This document shows, piece by piece, positions 1 to 8,876 of a stretch of 64,000 nucleotides of DNA. Numbering within the stretch: position 1 is the stretch's first letter; every line of letters begins with the position of its first letter. A program made the translations under genes and the position numbers. Source of the stretch: CAZCQG01 sp964500775 (GTDB lineage Bacteria; Campylobacterota; Campylobacteria; Campylobacterales; CAZCQG01); the NCBI GenBank assembly GCA_964500775.1, contig CAZCQG010000002.1:26734-90733 (forward strand), written 5' to 3'. The notes under the pieces were generated by a model. That model was given only the letters and a program-made list of their open reading frames with translations. It had not been told where the DNA came from and searched no databases.

Positions 1-1367
1 GCGAGATCGTAATGGAGTATCGAGTGATTCGGATAGGTTTTGACGATATTTTTCAAAACGGTATTGGCATCTCGTATTTTGTGGTTGAGCGCATCCTTGA
101 TCGCTTTGGCGATATTGAGATTCACACGCGAAATGGTAGAGCCTTTGAGCAAGACATCCTTTGCCTCTTCAATATCGTTAATAAAAATACTCACCCCGCC
201 CTTTTGTATAAAGCCGAATGCCTCGTCTATATCAAAAACTCGATACGGCATAAAATACATTATCGCCTTCATCGAGTTTTTATGGTTGAAATTAAAATCT
301 TTCTTGAAGTCCTCTTGTGCGAGATTCACGTCAAAGAGGGTATCGGCGATTTTTGCTCTTATCGGATACGCTTTCGTTGCATTTTCATCGCTTATCGCAC
401 TCGCTTTTCCGAGCGCCGCCGCCGCATCGCCCATCATCCCTTTTTTGAGCAAGATAAGCGACATCGCCGTCAAGGCTTTCTCGTCCTGCCTCCCCGAATC
501 TAGATAGGTGACCATATGATTGAGCGCCAAATCGTAATCGCCTACCCTAGAATACATCAATGCTAACGCCAAATCATCGCCCGCAAGCTTTGTACTCTCT
601 AGCGTATCGATTGCGTTGTACATATCGTCGTACGCCAAAAATGCCTTGGCGAGAATGTGATTCTTCGAGGTTTTATAAAATGTACTCTCATCATGACTCA
701 AAGGTGCCAACGTCTCAAAATAGCTCCCTTTGTAGTAATTCACAAGCGAATAGAGATACGGATAGATAGGGAGGGTGGTGTTTTCCGACAAATACGCTTG
801 GGCAAGATCAATGTAATAATGAAACAACTCTTTTTTGTCGAGATAAAGTGCGCTTACTGCGGCATTTATCGCGCTGATACATCTATCTTCACCCGAATCG
901 ATAGCCCGTTGAAACGATGCTATCGCGTCTTGATAATTCTTTTCGCTCATTTGCGCCACGCCGAGGTTGAAACTTGAGATAGATTCGCTGTATGCCGAGA
1001 TCGCCTGATAGATATTGAGCGCTTCTTGCTTATCGCCGCTTGTATAGAGGACGTTTGCCTTGCGTATCATACTTTCCAAACGGCTTTGATCTATTTTGTG
1101 CGGTTTCTCTACGAAAAGTTGTTTTGCCACCCTAGAAGCTTCGGGGGCGCTCTCTTCACTCGGAGCTTCTCCGCCGAATATAAGATAAAGCGTCAAAAGC
1201 AAAACAAATGCACCCGCTCCGCCGCCTGCAATGAGGAGCTTTTTTTTATCGTACTTGCTTTTTTTCTCTTCGGGAGCTTCCTCTTCTTTGAGCGTGCCCC
1301 CTTCATCGATTATGTCGGTGTCGGATATTTCGTCATCGTCGTCGAGCTTGATTACCTCTTCGGCCAT
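1..1367 (-). CDS. TPR-like, membrane-anchored protein (3' end outside window)
   Basis: The minus strand is open from the ATG at 1367 to the window edge, about 455 codons, with no stop. The first 45 residues are acidic then lysine-rich and cytoplasmic in character; one hydrophobic segment follows at about residues 46-67 (starts LLIAGGGAGAF). The rest is helical with repeated Tyr/Ala/Leu spacing typical of tetratricopeptide repeats (for example YQDAIASFQRAI and VGDYDLALNHMV), so I read it as an inner-membrane protein with a periplasmic TPR scaffold. It starts 3 bases after the serS stop and is probably cotranscribed with it. The true function is unknown, and I recognise no catalytic motif. Confidence 0.75.
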   Translation of the reverse strand, partial: MAEEVIKLDDDDEISDTDIIDEGGTLKEEEAPEEKKSKYDKKKLLIAGGGAGAFVLLLTLYLIFGGEAPSEESAPEASRVAKQLFVEKPHKIDQSRLESMIRKANVLYTSGDKQEALNIYQAISAYSESISSFNLGVAQMSEKNYQDAIASFQRAIDSGEDRCISAINAAVSALYLDKKELFHYYIDLAQAYLSENTTLPIYPYLYSLVNYYKGSYFETLAPLSHDESTFYKTSKNHILAKAFLAYDDMYNAIDTLESTKLAGDDLALALMYSRVGDYDLALNHMVTYLDSGRQDEKALTAMSLILLKKGMMGDAAAALGKASAISDENATKAYPIRAKIADTLFDVNLAQEDFKKDFNFNHKNSMKAIMYFMPYRVFDIDEAFGFIQKGGVSIFINDIEEAKDVLLKGSTISRVNLNIAKAIKDALNHKIRDANTVLKNIVKTYPNHSILHYDL

Positions 1368-1370
1368 TTG

Positions 1371-2654
1371 TTATAAATACTTCCTTAATACTTCCGGTAT
1401 CGTGATACTGCCGTCTTTATTTTGATAATTTTCCATAATCGCTACAAGCGTCCTGCCTACCGCCAAGGATGAACCGTTTAGCGTATGGACGAGTCTGTTT
1501 TTCTTCTCTTCTTTGAATCTGATCTTTGCCCTTCTGGCTTGAAAATCCAGCGTGTTTGATACGGAGCTTATCTCTCTATATTTTCCTTGCCCCGGCAGCC
1601 ACACTTCGAGATCCACCGTACTCGCGGCAGAGAATCCGAGGTCGCCGCTACAAAGTTGCACAAGCCTATGGGGCAATCCCAAACTAGAGAGCAATTCCGA
1701 AGCGCACATAATCATCTCTTTGTGCAGCTCGTAACTATTTTCAGGATGCGCAATAGCCACTATCTCCACCTTGTCAAACTGGTGTTGGCGTATCATCCCT
1801 TTGGTGTCGCGCCCCGCACTTCCCGCCTCTTTGCGAAAACACGGCGTATAGGCGGTGAGCTTTATCGGGAGCTCGCTACTATCGACTATCGTATCCATAT
1901 AAAGATTGGTCAATGTCACTTCGGCAGTAGGGATAAGGTAAAGATCGTGTCCGCCGCCTACTTCACCGTCATTTTGAGAATCATCGGAACTTGAGACTTT
2001 AAACAAATCTTCCTCGAATTTAGGCAACTGCCCCGTGCCAAAGAGGGCTTGCGCATTTGCGATGACGGGTGTAGCGACCTCTTCAAACCCTCGCTCGCGG
2101 TTAAAGTCAAGCATATAATTGATGAGCGCACGCTCTAGCCTCGCCCCCTCTTTTCTTAGCACCGAAAAGCGTGATTTGGCGAGCTTTACGCCGGTTTCAA
2201 AATCGATCCAACCGTTTTGCTCGGCTAATTCCCAGTGCTCTTTTGGGGTAAAATCAAAGGTTCTCGGAGTGAGCACCCGTTTTATTTCGGCATTATCGTT
2301 TTCATCCGCACCCACGGGAGTGTGTTCATCGGGAATATTCGGAATCTTGGGCGCTACGGCATCAAGCGAGATCTCTAGAGCATTCACCGCGTCATTAAGC
2401 TCTTTTATCGTCTCTTTAAGACCGTCTAGCTCTCCTTTTAGCTCCTCTCCGTCTTGTCCCTTTTTTCTTAGCTCACCGTATTCGCGGCTCAACTTATTCA
2501 TTTTTGCGTTATTTTCTTCTAAAACGCTTCTCTTCTCTTTTAAAGCCGAATGTATCTCTTTGCACTGCAAAAGCAACGCTTCGTCGACATTTTTTGATTC
2601 GAGTTTTTTCGCTATTTCGTCAAAATTTCGCAACATCTCTTTTAGATCTATCAT
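1371..2654 (-). CDS. serS: seryl-tRNA synthetase
   Basis: This cytoplasmic enzyme charges tRNA-Ser with serine. The N-terminal roughly 110 residues form the lysine/glutamate-rich antiparallel coiled-coil arm that binds the tRNA. The class II catalytic core follows, with motif 2 (TPCFRKEAGSAGRDTKGMIR) and motif 3 (NGSSLAVGRTLVAIMENYQ). I chose the ATG at 2654 (MIDLKEML) because a purine-rich AGAAGAG lies at suitable distance. An ATG one codon upstream and an in-frame extension to 2687 exist, but the extension does not look like SerRS. About 427 residues is the normal family length. It is followed directly by the TPR-like gene. Confidence 0.97.
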   Translation of the reverse strand: MIDLKEMLRNFDEIAKKLESKNVDEALLLQCKEIHSALKEKRSVLEENNAKMNKLSREYGELRKKGQDGEELKGELDGLKETIKELNDAVNALEISLDAVAPKIPNIPDEHTPVGADENDNAEIKRVLTPRTFDFTPKEHWELAEQNGWIDFETGVKLAKSRFSVLRKEGARLERALINYMLDFNRERGFEEVATPVIANAQALFGTGQLPKFEEDLFKVSSSDDSQNDGEVGGGHDLYLIPTAEVTLTNLYMDTIVDSSELPIKLTAYTPCFRKEAGSAGRDTKGMIRQHQFDKVEIVAIAHPENSYELHKEMIMCASELLSSLGLPHRLVQLCSGDLGFSAASTVDLEVWLPGQGKYREISSVSNTLDFQARRAKIRFKEEKKNRLVHTLNGSSLAVGRTLVAIMENYQNKDGSITIPEVLRKYL

Positions 2655-2801
2655 CATCTCTCTTCTATCGAAAATATAAGTCTGCAATTATAACAATAGA
2701 GATATAAGAGCAACTCTCGTGCCGTATCAAGCACACAATCCTTTAAGTATCCGTGTGGTAGATTTTTCGGTCAATAAAAAATATCAAAGTTAGGAGCGGG
2801 G

Positions 2802-3893
2802 ATGGGATTTTTTGGAAGCAATAGTGCGGATATTGCTAAAATAGCGGCTTTGGAGAATGAAAAAAAGTCGCTTGCCGAAGAGATAGAACGGCTCAAAAGA
2901 GAGCTTGAAGCGAGCAAAAAAGAGGAGGTACTCAAACAAGACGAAAAGTCCAAGCAAAATGCTACGGGAGAGATCGTAGATATACTTCTCAAGGCGTACG
3001 AAAGCGGCGTGGGGTTTGTGCGAAAAATAATGGAATCCAACGTCGAATCGCTCGCTGAAGCTACCGACCTCAACACAAGAACGGGGAGAAGAATCGACAA
3101 CGTGCAGGCAAAGAGAGAAACGGTCATAAACAATATCGATCAAATCTCCGAAGAGACGACAAATCTCGAAAACGGCTCTGCCTCGCTCAACGACAGCGTA
3201 AACTCTATCAGCGAGATCATCAATCTCATCAAAGACATTAGCGATCAAACCAATCTTTTGGCTCTCAACGCCGCTATCGAAGCAGCGCGTGCGGGTGAGC
3301 ACGGCAGGGGCTTTGCCGTCGTCGCCGATGAAGTCCGAAAACTTGCGGAACGGACACAAAAAGCGACCCAAGAGGTGGAGATAAATATCGCACAACTCAA
3401 GCAAAACTCTACGGAGCTAATGGAGATGACCAAAAAATTCCAAGAGAGCGGGAATCAGATTAGCAACACTATGGGTGAATTTTTTGAAGAATTAGAATTC
3501 GTCATCTCAAACTCTTCGAAAATCTCAAATATCACCAAAAACATCACGAATGAGACGGGTATAGGAAACGGCAAAGCCGACCATATTCTCCTTAAGCTCA
3601 TGGGGTATAACGCATTTATAAACGGCGTAAAACCCTCAATCGTGAGTGAAAACGAGTGTAGATTCGGTAAGTGGTTCGCCGCGAATCAAGAGCAGGTCAA
3701 AAACGAAAAAGAGATGCTCTCCTCGCTCCACAAACACCACAAAAACGTCCATGACGGCATCAAGGAATCTATCGATATGTGGCTCGACAAGAAAGACTAC
3801 AAAGGGGCTATCGAGAGGATGAAAAGCGTCGAGCATTCTAGCGAAGAGGCATTTGAAGACCTCTATAATACGTTCGTAAGAAACAGAGCATAA
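2802..3893 (+). CDS. soluble methyl-accepting chemotaxis protein with C-terminal CZB zinc domain (TlpD-like)
   Basis: This is a cytoplasmic chemoreceptor of 363 residues with no membrane segment. An N-terminal coiled coil (residues about 10-50) leads into the receptor signalling hairpin, whose tip is the conserved DQTNLLALNAAIEAARAGEH at about 148-167. The C-terminal third is a CZB (chemoreceptor zinc-binding) domain. Its candidate zinc ligands are a His in DHILLKLMGY, the Cys in ENECRFGKWF, and histidines in the LHKHHKNVHD segment. In Helicobacter, TlpD with this architecture senses oxidative or energy stress; the same role here is inference. It is monocistronic and divergent from serS, with an AGGAG ribosome site. 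Confidence 0.93.
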   Translation: MGFFGSNSADIAKIAALENEKKSLAEEIERLKRELEASKKEEVLKQDEKSKQNATGEIVDILLKAYESGVGFVRKIMESNVESLAEATDLNTRTGRRIDNVQAKRETVINNIDQISEETTNLENGSASLNDSVNSISEIINLIKDISDQTNLLALNAAIEAARAGEHGRGFAVVADEVRKLAERTQKATQEVEINIAQLKQNSTELMEMTKKFQESGNQISNTMGEFFEELEFVISNSSKISNITKNITNETGIGNGKADHILLKLMGYNAFINGVKPSIVSENECRFGKWFAANQEQVKNEKEMLSSLHKHHKNVHDGIKESIDMWLDKKDYKGAIERMKSVEHSSEEAFEDLYNTFVRNRA

Positions 3894-3991
3894 GCTCTTT
3901 TCTTGCGTCCTCTCCTTATCTGCGCATACATTTCTAATCTTTCCTAAGATACAATTCACACGATATAAAACATCTTTTTTAGGGTAAGCCA

Positions 3992-4312
3992 ATGTTTGGA
4001 ATGGGATTTACGGAGATCGTCCTCATAGCGATCGTAGCGATAATTTTTTTAGGTCCGGAGAAGTTGCCTAGCGCACTTGTAGATATTGCAAAATTTTTCA
4101 AAGCGGTCAAAAAAACAATCAACGACGCAAAAGAGAGTCTAGACAAAGAGGTCAACCTCACGGATATGAAAAAAGAGGCTTTGAGCTATAAAGAGAGCTT
4201 TGAGCTAGGAGCTAGCGAATTTAAAGGGGAGTTTGACATCGATAAAATAGAATCGCACAACCAAAAAATCCTCGACAAAGAGAAAGCCGACAAAGGAGAG
4301 AAAAATGTTTGA
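3992..4312 (+). CDS. tatB: Sec-independent translocase subunit TatB (TatA/B family)
   Basis: A 106-residue protein with one N-terminal transmembrane helix (residues 5-20, FTEIVLIAIVAIIFLGPEKL), the FGPEKLP-type hinge (here LGPEKLP), an amphipathic helix and a long charged tail. This is the TatA/TatB fold that works with TatC to export folded proteins. I call TatB because the gene overlaps tatC by 8 bases and has the longer charged tail; a lone TatA function cannot be excluded from sequence alone. It is the first gene of the tatB-tatC-queA-rsmG operon. Confidence 0.9.
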   Translation: MFGMGFTEIVLIAIVAIIFLGPEKLPSALVDIAKFFKAVKKTINDAKESLDKEVNLTDMKKEALSYKESFELGASEFKGEFDIDKIESHNQKILDKEKADKGEKNV

Positions 4313-5048
4313 GGAGATGAAGCCTCACATAGCCGACCTCCGAAAGCGGCTCATCAACTCCGTAATCGCGCTTTTGGTCGCATTTTTTGTCTGTTTCGGA
4401 TTTTGGGAGATCATCTTAGAATGGATGGTCACTCCGCTCAAAGACGCCCTCCCTGCGGGGAGCAACGTCATTTTCACCCAAGTAGGCGAAGCGTTTTTTA
4501 CCGCGATAAAAGTGTCGTTTTTCGCCGCGATATTTCTCTCTTCACCCGTTATTTTTTGGCAGATATGGCTTTTTATCGCTCCGGGGCTTTATGAGAGCGA
4601 AAAGCTCCTCGTACTGCCGTTTGTCTTTTTTGCGACGTTGATGTTTACGCTCGGCGCACTTTTTGCCTACTATGTCGTTTTTCCGTTTGGATTCTCCTAT
4701 CTTATAAATTTCGGCAGCCAACTTTTTACCGCGATGCCTAGCATAGGCGATTATGTGGGATTCTTTGCGAAGCTTCTGTTTGGATTCGGTATCTCGTTTG
4801 AGTTGCCCGTCGTGACCTTTTTCTTGGCAAAGCTTGATCTCGTCACCGACGAATCACTCAAAGGATTCTTCAAATACGCCGTTGTCGCCATCTTCGTCCT
4901 CGCCGCGCTCCTCACGCCGCCGGACGTACTGACCCAATTTTTGATGGCATTGCCCCTTATCGGACTCTATGGGCTTTCTATCTTGATAGCTAAAGCCGTG
5001 AATCCCGCAAAGCCCCAAGAAAAAGAGCAAGACGAAACCGAGGAGTAG
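4305..5048 (+). CDS. tatC: Sec-independent translocase subunit TatC
   Basis: A multispanning inner-membrane protein of 247 residues that recognises twin-arginine signal peptides. The N-terminal MKPHIADLRKRLINSV is the cytoplasmic segment in the family position for signal recognition (normally HLxELRxR). Six hydrophobic helices follow, as does a periplasmic loop with the usual Phe/Pro-rich text. The C-terminal KPQEKEQDETEE tail is charged and cytoplasmic. Its ATG overlaps the tatB stop region, indicating translational coupling, and queA follows after 2 bases. Confidence 0.97.
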   Translation: MFEEMKPHIADLRKRLINSVIALLVAFFVCFGFWEIILEWMVTPLKDALPAGSNVIFTQVGEAFFTAIKVSFFAAIFLSSPVIFWQIWLFIAPGLYESEKLLVLPFVFFATLMFTLGALFAYYVVFPFGFSYLINFGSQLFTAMPSIGDYVGFFAKLLFGFGISFELPVVTFFLAKLDLVTDESLKGFFKYAVVAIFVLAALLTPPDVLTQFLMALPLIGLYGLSILIAKAVNPAKPQEKEQDETEE

Positions 5049-5050
5049 GC

Positions 5051-6076
5051 TTGCAAAAAGACCCTCTCCTCCTCTCTAGCTACGATTACGATCTCCCTGC
5101 CGAGCTCATAGCCTCGACACCCGTCTCACCCAGAGAAACATCCAAGCTCCTCATCTATCGAAAAAATAGCGGTGAAGTCATCCACGACTATTTTTACAAT
5201 ATACAAAACTATGTCCCAAAAGAGTACGCCCTCTTTTTCAACGACACCAAAGTGATAAAAGCACGAATCTTGGGGCAAAAAGAGAGCGGCGGAAAAGTAG
5301 AGTTTTTTTATGAAAAACGTATAGCGGCAAATCGCTACAGGGGGCTGATCAAAGGGCGCGTAAAGGTCGGTACGGTGCTTGTGTTTGAGAAAGGATACAC
5401 TCTCGTCGTACAGGCACTCAATCCCGACAACAGCCGCGACGTGGCATTTTTTCACGACGCAAAACCGCTAGACGAGGCGGAGGTATTTGCGATGCTAGAA
5501 TCTATCGGGCATATCCCGCTCCCAAGCTATATAAAAAGAGCCGACGACAAAGCCGATGCGACGAGCTATCAAAGCGTGTTCGGCAAAAACAGCGGTGCGC
5601 TCGCCGCCCCTACCGCTTCGCTCCACTTTAGCGAAGCGCTTTTTGAAAACATCCGCAAAGAATACGAGACCTATTTTCTCACCCTCCACGTAGGACTAGG
5701 GACATTTCTCCCCGTGAGCGCGGATAATATCAAAGACCACGCGATGCACTCCGAATTTTTTTCCATCCCGAAGGAATCGAGAGAATACATACAAGGAAAC
5801 GGGAAAATCCTCTCCATAGGGACGACGGCGCTACGGACTATCGAGTATTTCCATACCACGGGAATAGCTAGCGGCGAGTGCGATATATTTCTCAACCCGA
5901 CCAATCCCCCCAAACGAATCGACGCACTCCTGACCAATTTCCACCTCCCAAAATCGACCCTCATCATGCTAGTGAGCTCGATCATCGGGCTGGAAAAATG
6001 CTTAGAGCTTTACGAAGTCGCCAAAAAAGAGCGGTATAGATTCTACTCTTACGGCGACGCGATGCTCATCATCTAG
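5051..6076 (+). CDS. queA: S-adenosylmethionine:tRNA ribosyltransferase-isomerase
   Basis: QueA transfers and isomerises the ribosyl moiety of AdoMet onto preQ1-modified tRNA to give epoxyqueuosine. The protein has 341 residues, the family length, with the typical N-terminus (SYDYDLPAELIASTPVSPRE) and the conserved FNDTKVIKARILGQK and LHVGLGTFLPV blocks. The only sensible start is the TTG at 5051, two bases after the tatC stop, so it is probably translated by coupling. It lies in the tat/rsmG operon. Confidence 0.97.
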   Translation: MQKDPLLLSSYDYDLPAELIASTPVSPRETSKLLIYRKNSGEVIHDYFYNIQNYVPKEYALFFNDTKVIKARILGQKESGGKVEFFYEKRIAANRYRGLIKGRVKVGTVLVFEKGYTLVVQALNPDNSRDVAFFHDAKPLDEAEVFAMLESIGHIPLPSYIKRADDKADATSYQSVFGKNSGALAAPTASLHFSEALFENIRKEYETYFLTLHVGLGTFLPVSADNIKDHAMHSEFFSIPKESREYIQGNGKILSIGTTALRTIEYFHTTGIASGECDIFLNPTNPPKRIDALLTNFHLPKSTLIMLVSSIIGLEKCLELYEVAKKERYRFYSYGDAMLII

Positions 6077-6083
6077 GAATTAC

Positions 6084-6620
6084 ATGGAAAAAAAAGCAAA
6101 ACTGCAAGCATATTGCGACCTCCTTTTAAAATGGAACAAAACCCACTCCCTCACGGCATGCAAAGATGCGGCGTGCGTGTTTGAGTATATCGAGGACAGC
6201 ATCTATCCCATCCCCCATCTCGCCCCCCATACAAACGCGCTAGACATAGGGAGCGGCAATGGTTTCCCCGCTATCCCTTTAGCCATCATGCTTCCCGAGA
6301 CTGCGTTTACACTCTGCGAATCCAACGCGAAAAAAGCCTCGTTTCTCAACTTTGCCGCACAAAATCTCGCCCTAGCAAATGTCACCGTCATCAACAAAAG
6401 GGTTGAAGACCTAGAGGGGAGTTTTGACCTCATCACGTCACGGGCGGTAGGGAAAGTCGAGCTTTTGCACCGCATCTCTTCCCACCTCTACGCCAAAGCC
6501 TATGAGCTACTCCTCTACAAAGGACAAAATTATAAAAATGAGATACAATCAACTGACGATTTCAAAGCCGTAGAACACGGCAACAGGGTCTATCTCATCT
6601 ACAACGGAGCGCCGAAATGA
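6084..6620 (+). CDS. rsmG: 16S rRNA (guanine527-N7)-methyltransferase RsmG/GidB
   Basis: A Rossmann-fold AdoMet methyltransferase that modifies G527 of 16S rRNA. Visible landmarks are the N-terminal LLKWNKTHSLTACKD, the AdoMet-binding loop ALDIGSGNGFPAIPLAI, and SRAVGKVELL. At 178 residues it is slightly shorter than the E. coli protein, as is common in Campylobacterota. It lies 7 bases after queA, and its stop overlaps the next ATG (ATGA). Confidence 0.95.
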   Translation: MEKKAKLQAYCDLLLKWNKTHSLTACKDAACVFEYIEDSIYPIPHLAPHTNALDIGSGNGFPAIPLAIMLPETAFTLCESNAKKASFLNFAAQNLALANVTVINKRVEDLEGSFDLITSRAVGKVELLHRISSHLYAKAYELLLYKGQNYKNEIQSTDDFKAVEHGNRVYLIYNGAPK

Positions 6621-6838
6621 TTATCAAACTCCTTATTTTTATCGGGGTATTATTTGCGATATATATGATTTTTTTCAAAAAAAACAGAGACACCGAGGGT
6701 GCAAATACGAAACGAAGCACCAACAAGGGCGAAGAAGTAATGCTAGAATGCAAAATATGCGGTACGTATGTAAGCGATAAAGAGGCTATAATAAAAGACG
6801 GAGCATTTTACTGCTCAAAAGAATGTGCGAAAGGATAA
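6617..6838 (+). CDS. small membrane-anchored zinc-ribbon-like protein (PP0621 type)
   Basis: A 73-residue protein with one N-terminal transmembrane helix (residues about 3-21), a short charged linker, and a Cys-rich C-terminal module. The module has CKICGTYV then CSKEC, that is C-x2-C plus C-x3-C, consistent with a small metal-binding domain. It resembles the PP0621 family of uncharacterised bacterial proteins. The gene overlaps rsmG by 4 bases and is followed by another small gene, so it belongs to the tail of this operon. Function unknown. Confidence 0.75.
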   Translation: MIIKLLIFIGVLFAIYMIFFKKNRDTEGANTKRSTNKGEEVMLECKICGTYVSDKEAIIKDGAFYCSKECAKG

Positions 6839-6842
6839 AAAA

Positions 6843-7232
6843 ATGATACTCATAGGACATCCGCTCATAGCAAACGAAAAAGTTTTCAGGGTAAAAAAAG
6901 TCGAGGAGATCTCCAAATCCCCAAGCAACAGCACCATCCTCTTTGAAGACATCGAAAAATGCGTAGAGATCGCCTACTACTGCAACAACAACGGCGTGAA
7001 ATACGGCGTGATAGTATCTAGCATCAAAGACGCGATATTTGCCAACGCGCTAAACGCCAAATATATCATCGCCGAAAAAGAAAACGCAAAAAAGATACAA
7101 GAAGTCGCCAACGAATACCTCTTTGAATCCCGCATCCTCTGCATCATAGACGAAGATAGCGAGATAGAAGAGATCGCACTGCTCGGCATCGACGGCGTGA
7201 TTTTTGAGGCGAGTACGACGTATAAGCGTTAA
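6843..7232 (+). CDS. conserved hypothetical protein
   Basis: About 129 residues, soluble, beginning MILIGHPLIANEKVF. I choose the ATG at 6843 because an AAAGGAT ribosome site lies just upstream and the alternative upstream start sits inside the preceding gene. The sequence is an alternating alpha/beta protein with an IIAEKENAKKIQEVANEYL helix and ends with LLGIDGVIFE. I think it is a lineage-restricted Campylobacterota protein, but I do not recognise a function. It is the last gene of the tat-rsmG operon before the AT-rich island. Confidence 0.7.
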   Translation: MILIGHPLIANEKVFRVKKVEEISKSPSNSTILFEDIEKCVEIAYYCNNNGVKYGVIVSSIKDAIFANALNAKYIIAEKENAKKIQEVANEYLFESRILCIIDEDSEIEEIALLGIDGVIFEASTTYKR

Positions 7233-7380
7233 AAAAAGCGTTGCGCTAGATTCGTCTATTTAACACATAACGGCAGTTGTAAGTCAGCGATAAAGTGTAA
7301 TATTGTCGAAATGGGTGTTTTTTTGGTCTTGATGGTTGACTTTTTAAAAAATAACGGTGCTTAGTTTATAAAGAGGTTTT

Positions 7381-8022
7381 ATGACTAAAAAAATATGCTC
7401 AATATGTGGAGAAAATGAAGCTACTACAGTTGACCATTTACCACCTAAAGGAATTTATCCTAAGCCAATTGATGGCAACATGAATATGCATACTGTACCA
7501 GCCTGTTCAAGCTGCAATGGAGGTGGCAGTAAAGAAGATGAAGAGTTTAAAGTATTTATTGGGATTGAAACTGGAGAATTTAGAGACGAACAAAAAAAAT
7601 TGATCGATTCGCTCACAAGCACAATTGCTCATAATAAACGACTTTCTTCACATATATTTTCAAATCATAAGAAGATATATGTGAAGTATAGAAGCCAAAT
7701 AGCCGAAAGAGCAGTGGCTGTTAAGTTTAATTTTGATGCATACAACCAAGTCATATCAAGAATTGTAAGAGGATTATATTGGAGAGAAACAAATACTCCA
7801 TTAGGCAAGGAGCCTAGCATTATGGTGTTACCCGCCAATAATTTAAATAAAAGTCAACATCACGGCTTTAAAGAAATTATGGATCATTTGTCACCACATA
7901 AACTAAACAAAAATACTTTTGTTTACAAATATATTATCAACGATGATGGAACTAGTATTTGGGGTATGCAGTTTTTTAAACACCATACAGTATTTGCAAT
8001 AGCTGAGGCAAAAAAAACATAA
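7381..8022 (+). CDS. HNH-endonuclease-like protein
   Basis: A 213-residue soluble protein. The N-terminal zinc-ribbon/HNH signature is visible: CSICGE (Cys6, Cys9), VDHLPPKGIYPKP, and VPACSSCNGG about 25 residues later. The D/E-H-x-PPK plus CxxCN arrangement is that of a widespread HNH-related family found in accessory DNA. The rest has no clear motif. Codon use is AT-rich compared with the flanking housekeeping genes, suggesting horizontal acquisition. It is followed after 19 bases by the fic gene. Nuclease activity is inferred, not shown. Confidence 0.7.
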   Translation: MTKKICSICGENEATTVDHLPPKGIYPKPIDGNMNMHTVPACSSCNGGGSKEDEEFKVFIGIETGEFRDEQKKLIDSLTSTIAHNKRLSSHIFSNHKKIYVKYRSQIAERAVAVKFNFDAYNQVISRIVRGLYWRETNTPLGKEPSIMVLPANNLNKSQHHGFKEIMDHLSPHKLNKNTFVYKYIINDDGTSIWGMQFFKHHTVFAIAEAKKT

Positions 8023-8041
8023 CAAATCAAAGGCAACTATA

Positions 8042-8728
8042 ATGAAAAATTTAAATGAACTAACACTAAAACAAAGAGAAGAACTTTTTAGACAACTTCG
8101 TATTTCCATCACGCATCACTCAAACGCAATGGAAGGCACAACACTATCTTATGGTGAAACAAAAGAGTTACTAGAACACGGGACTACAGCAGGACATAAG
8201 CCATTAGGTGAGCAACTTGTCATATTAGGCTTTGCAAAAGCTTATGATGTAATAGTTCGTGAAGCTACAAATAAAGAAAGTATTATTGATAGCAGTTTCA
8301 TCAAAGATATTCATGCTATTATGTTTGAAGATGCTCTCAAAGTTGCACCCCAATATGTTTCTAAACCGATTGGAACATATAGATTAGATGAGCGATATAT
8401 CAAAGGTGTAGATATAAAACTATCATTACCTCATATGATTTCAAATGATATAGAAAATCTGCTGTATAGATTTCATAGTAATAAAATGGATTTGTTTGAT
8501 ATATCAGAGTTTCATATTTTATTTGAAAGAATCCATCCATTTGCCGATGGCAATGGAAGAGTGGGGAGATTAATAATGGCATATCAAGCTATTCAAAATA
8601 ATATTGTCCCACCACTTATTGAAAATGAACATAGAGATGATTATCTACAAGCGATAAACGATAAAAATGACTTATGTAAATTTCTTGATGAGAGTATTAC
8701 TAAAAGTTTAGAATTAATAGATTTATAG
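8042..8728 (+). CDS. Fic-family protein (probable AMP-transferase)
   Basis: Fic enzymes transfer AMP or other nucleotide groups to hydroxyl side chains of target proteins. The core motif HPFADGNGRVGR (H-x-F-x-D/E-G-N-G-R-x-x-R) is complete near residue 169. An N-terminal SNAMEG matches the inhibitory S/T-x3-E-G helix of class II Fic proteins (inhibition in cis), so activity is probably autoregulated. At 228 residues it lacks an extra DNA-binding domain. It shares AT-rich composition and spacing with the HNH-like gene and is immediately followed by an attC-like palindrome. Confidence 0.9.
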   Translation: MKNLNELTLKQREELFRQLRISITHHSNAMEGTTLSYGETKELLEHGTTAGHKPLGEQLVILGFAKAYDVIVREATNKESIIDSSFIKDIHAIMFEDALKVAPQYVSKPIGTYRLDERYIKGVDIKLSLPHMISNDIENLLYRFHSNKMDLFDISEFHILFERIHPFADGNGRVGRLIMAYQAIQNNIVPPLIENEHRDDYLQAINDKNDLCKFLDESITKSLELIDL

Positions 8729-8733
8729 GCAAG

Positions 8734-8850
8734 TTGTCTAACAAACCCTCGCAGTGAACGCATAGCGTCACTGAAGTCAACCGTTATCTCGGACGCTTCG
8801 CTTGCCGAGATAACGGGGGCGCGGGTTGAACACCCGCTTGTTATGTGAAT
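8734..8850 (+). repeat. integron attC-like palindromic element (candidate)
   Basis: Between the Fic stop and the next gene lies a GC-rich imperfect dyad. The left end reads GTCTAACAAA, which fits the inverse-core pattern RYYYAAC. The right end reads TTGTTATGTG, which resembles the core GTTRRRY with one departure. Inside are a perfect 12-bp inverted repeat (CCGTTATCTCGG at about 8781 and CCGAGATAACGG at about 8805), a bulged CAGTG/CACTG hairpin on the left, and GCGGGT/ACCCGC on the right. No integrase gene is visible here, so at best this is a solitary cassette site. It could equally be another structured intergenic repeat. Confidence 0.4.
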
Positions 8851-8876
8851 AGCACTATTTAAATAAGGAGTTTTTG

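Noticed and set aside
12..1425. Several plus-strand frames of 60-163 codons at the left edge
   Set aside because: All lie opposite the minus-strand TPR-like protein, which has a membrane helix, helical repeats and correct coupling with serS.
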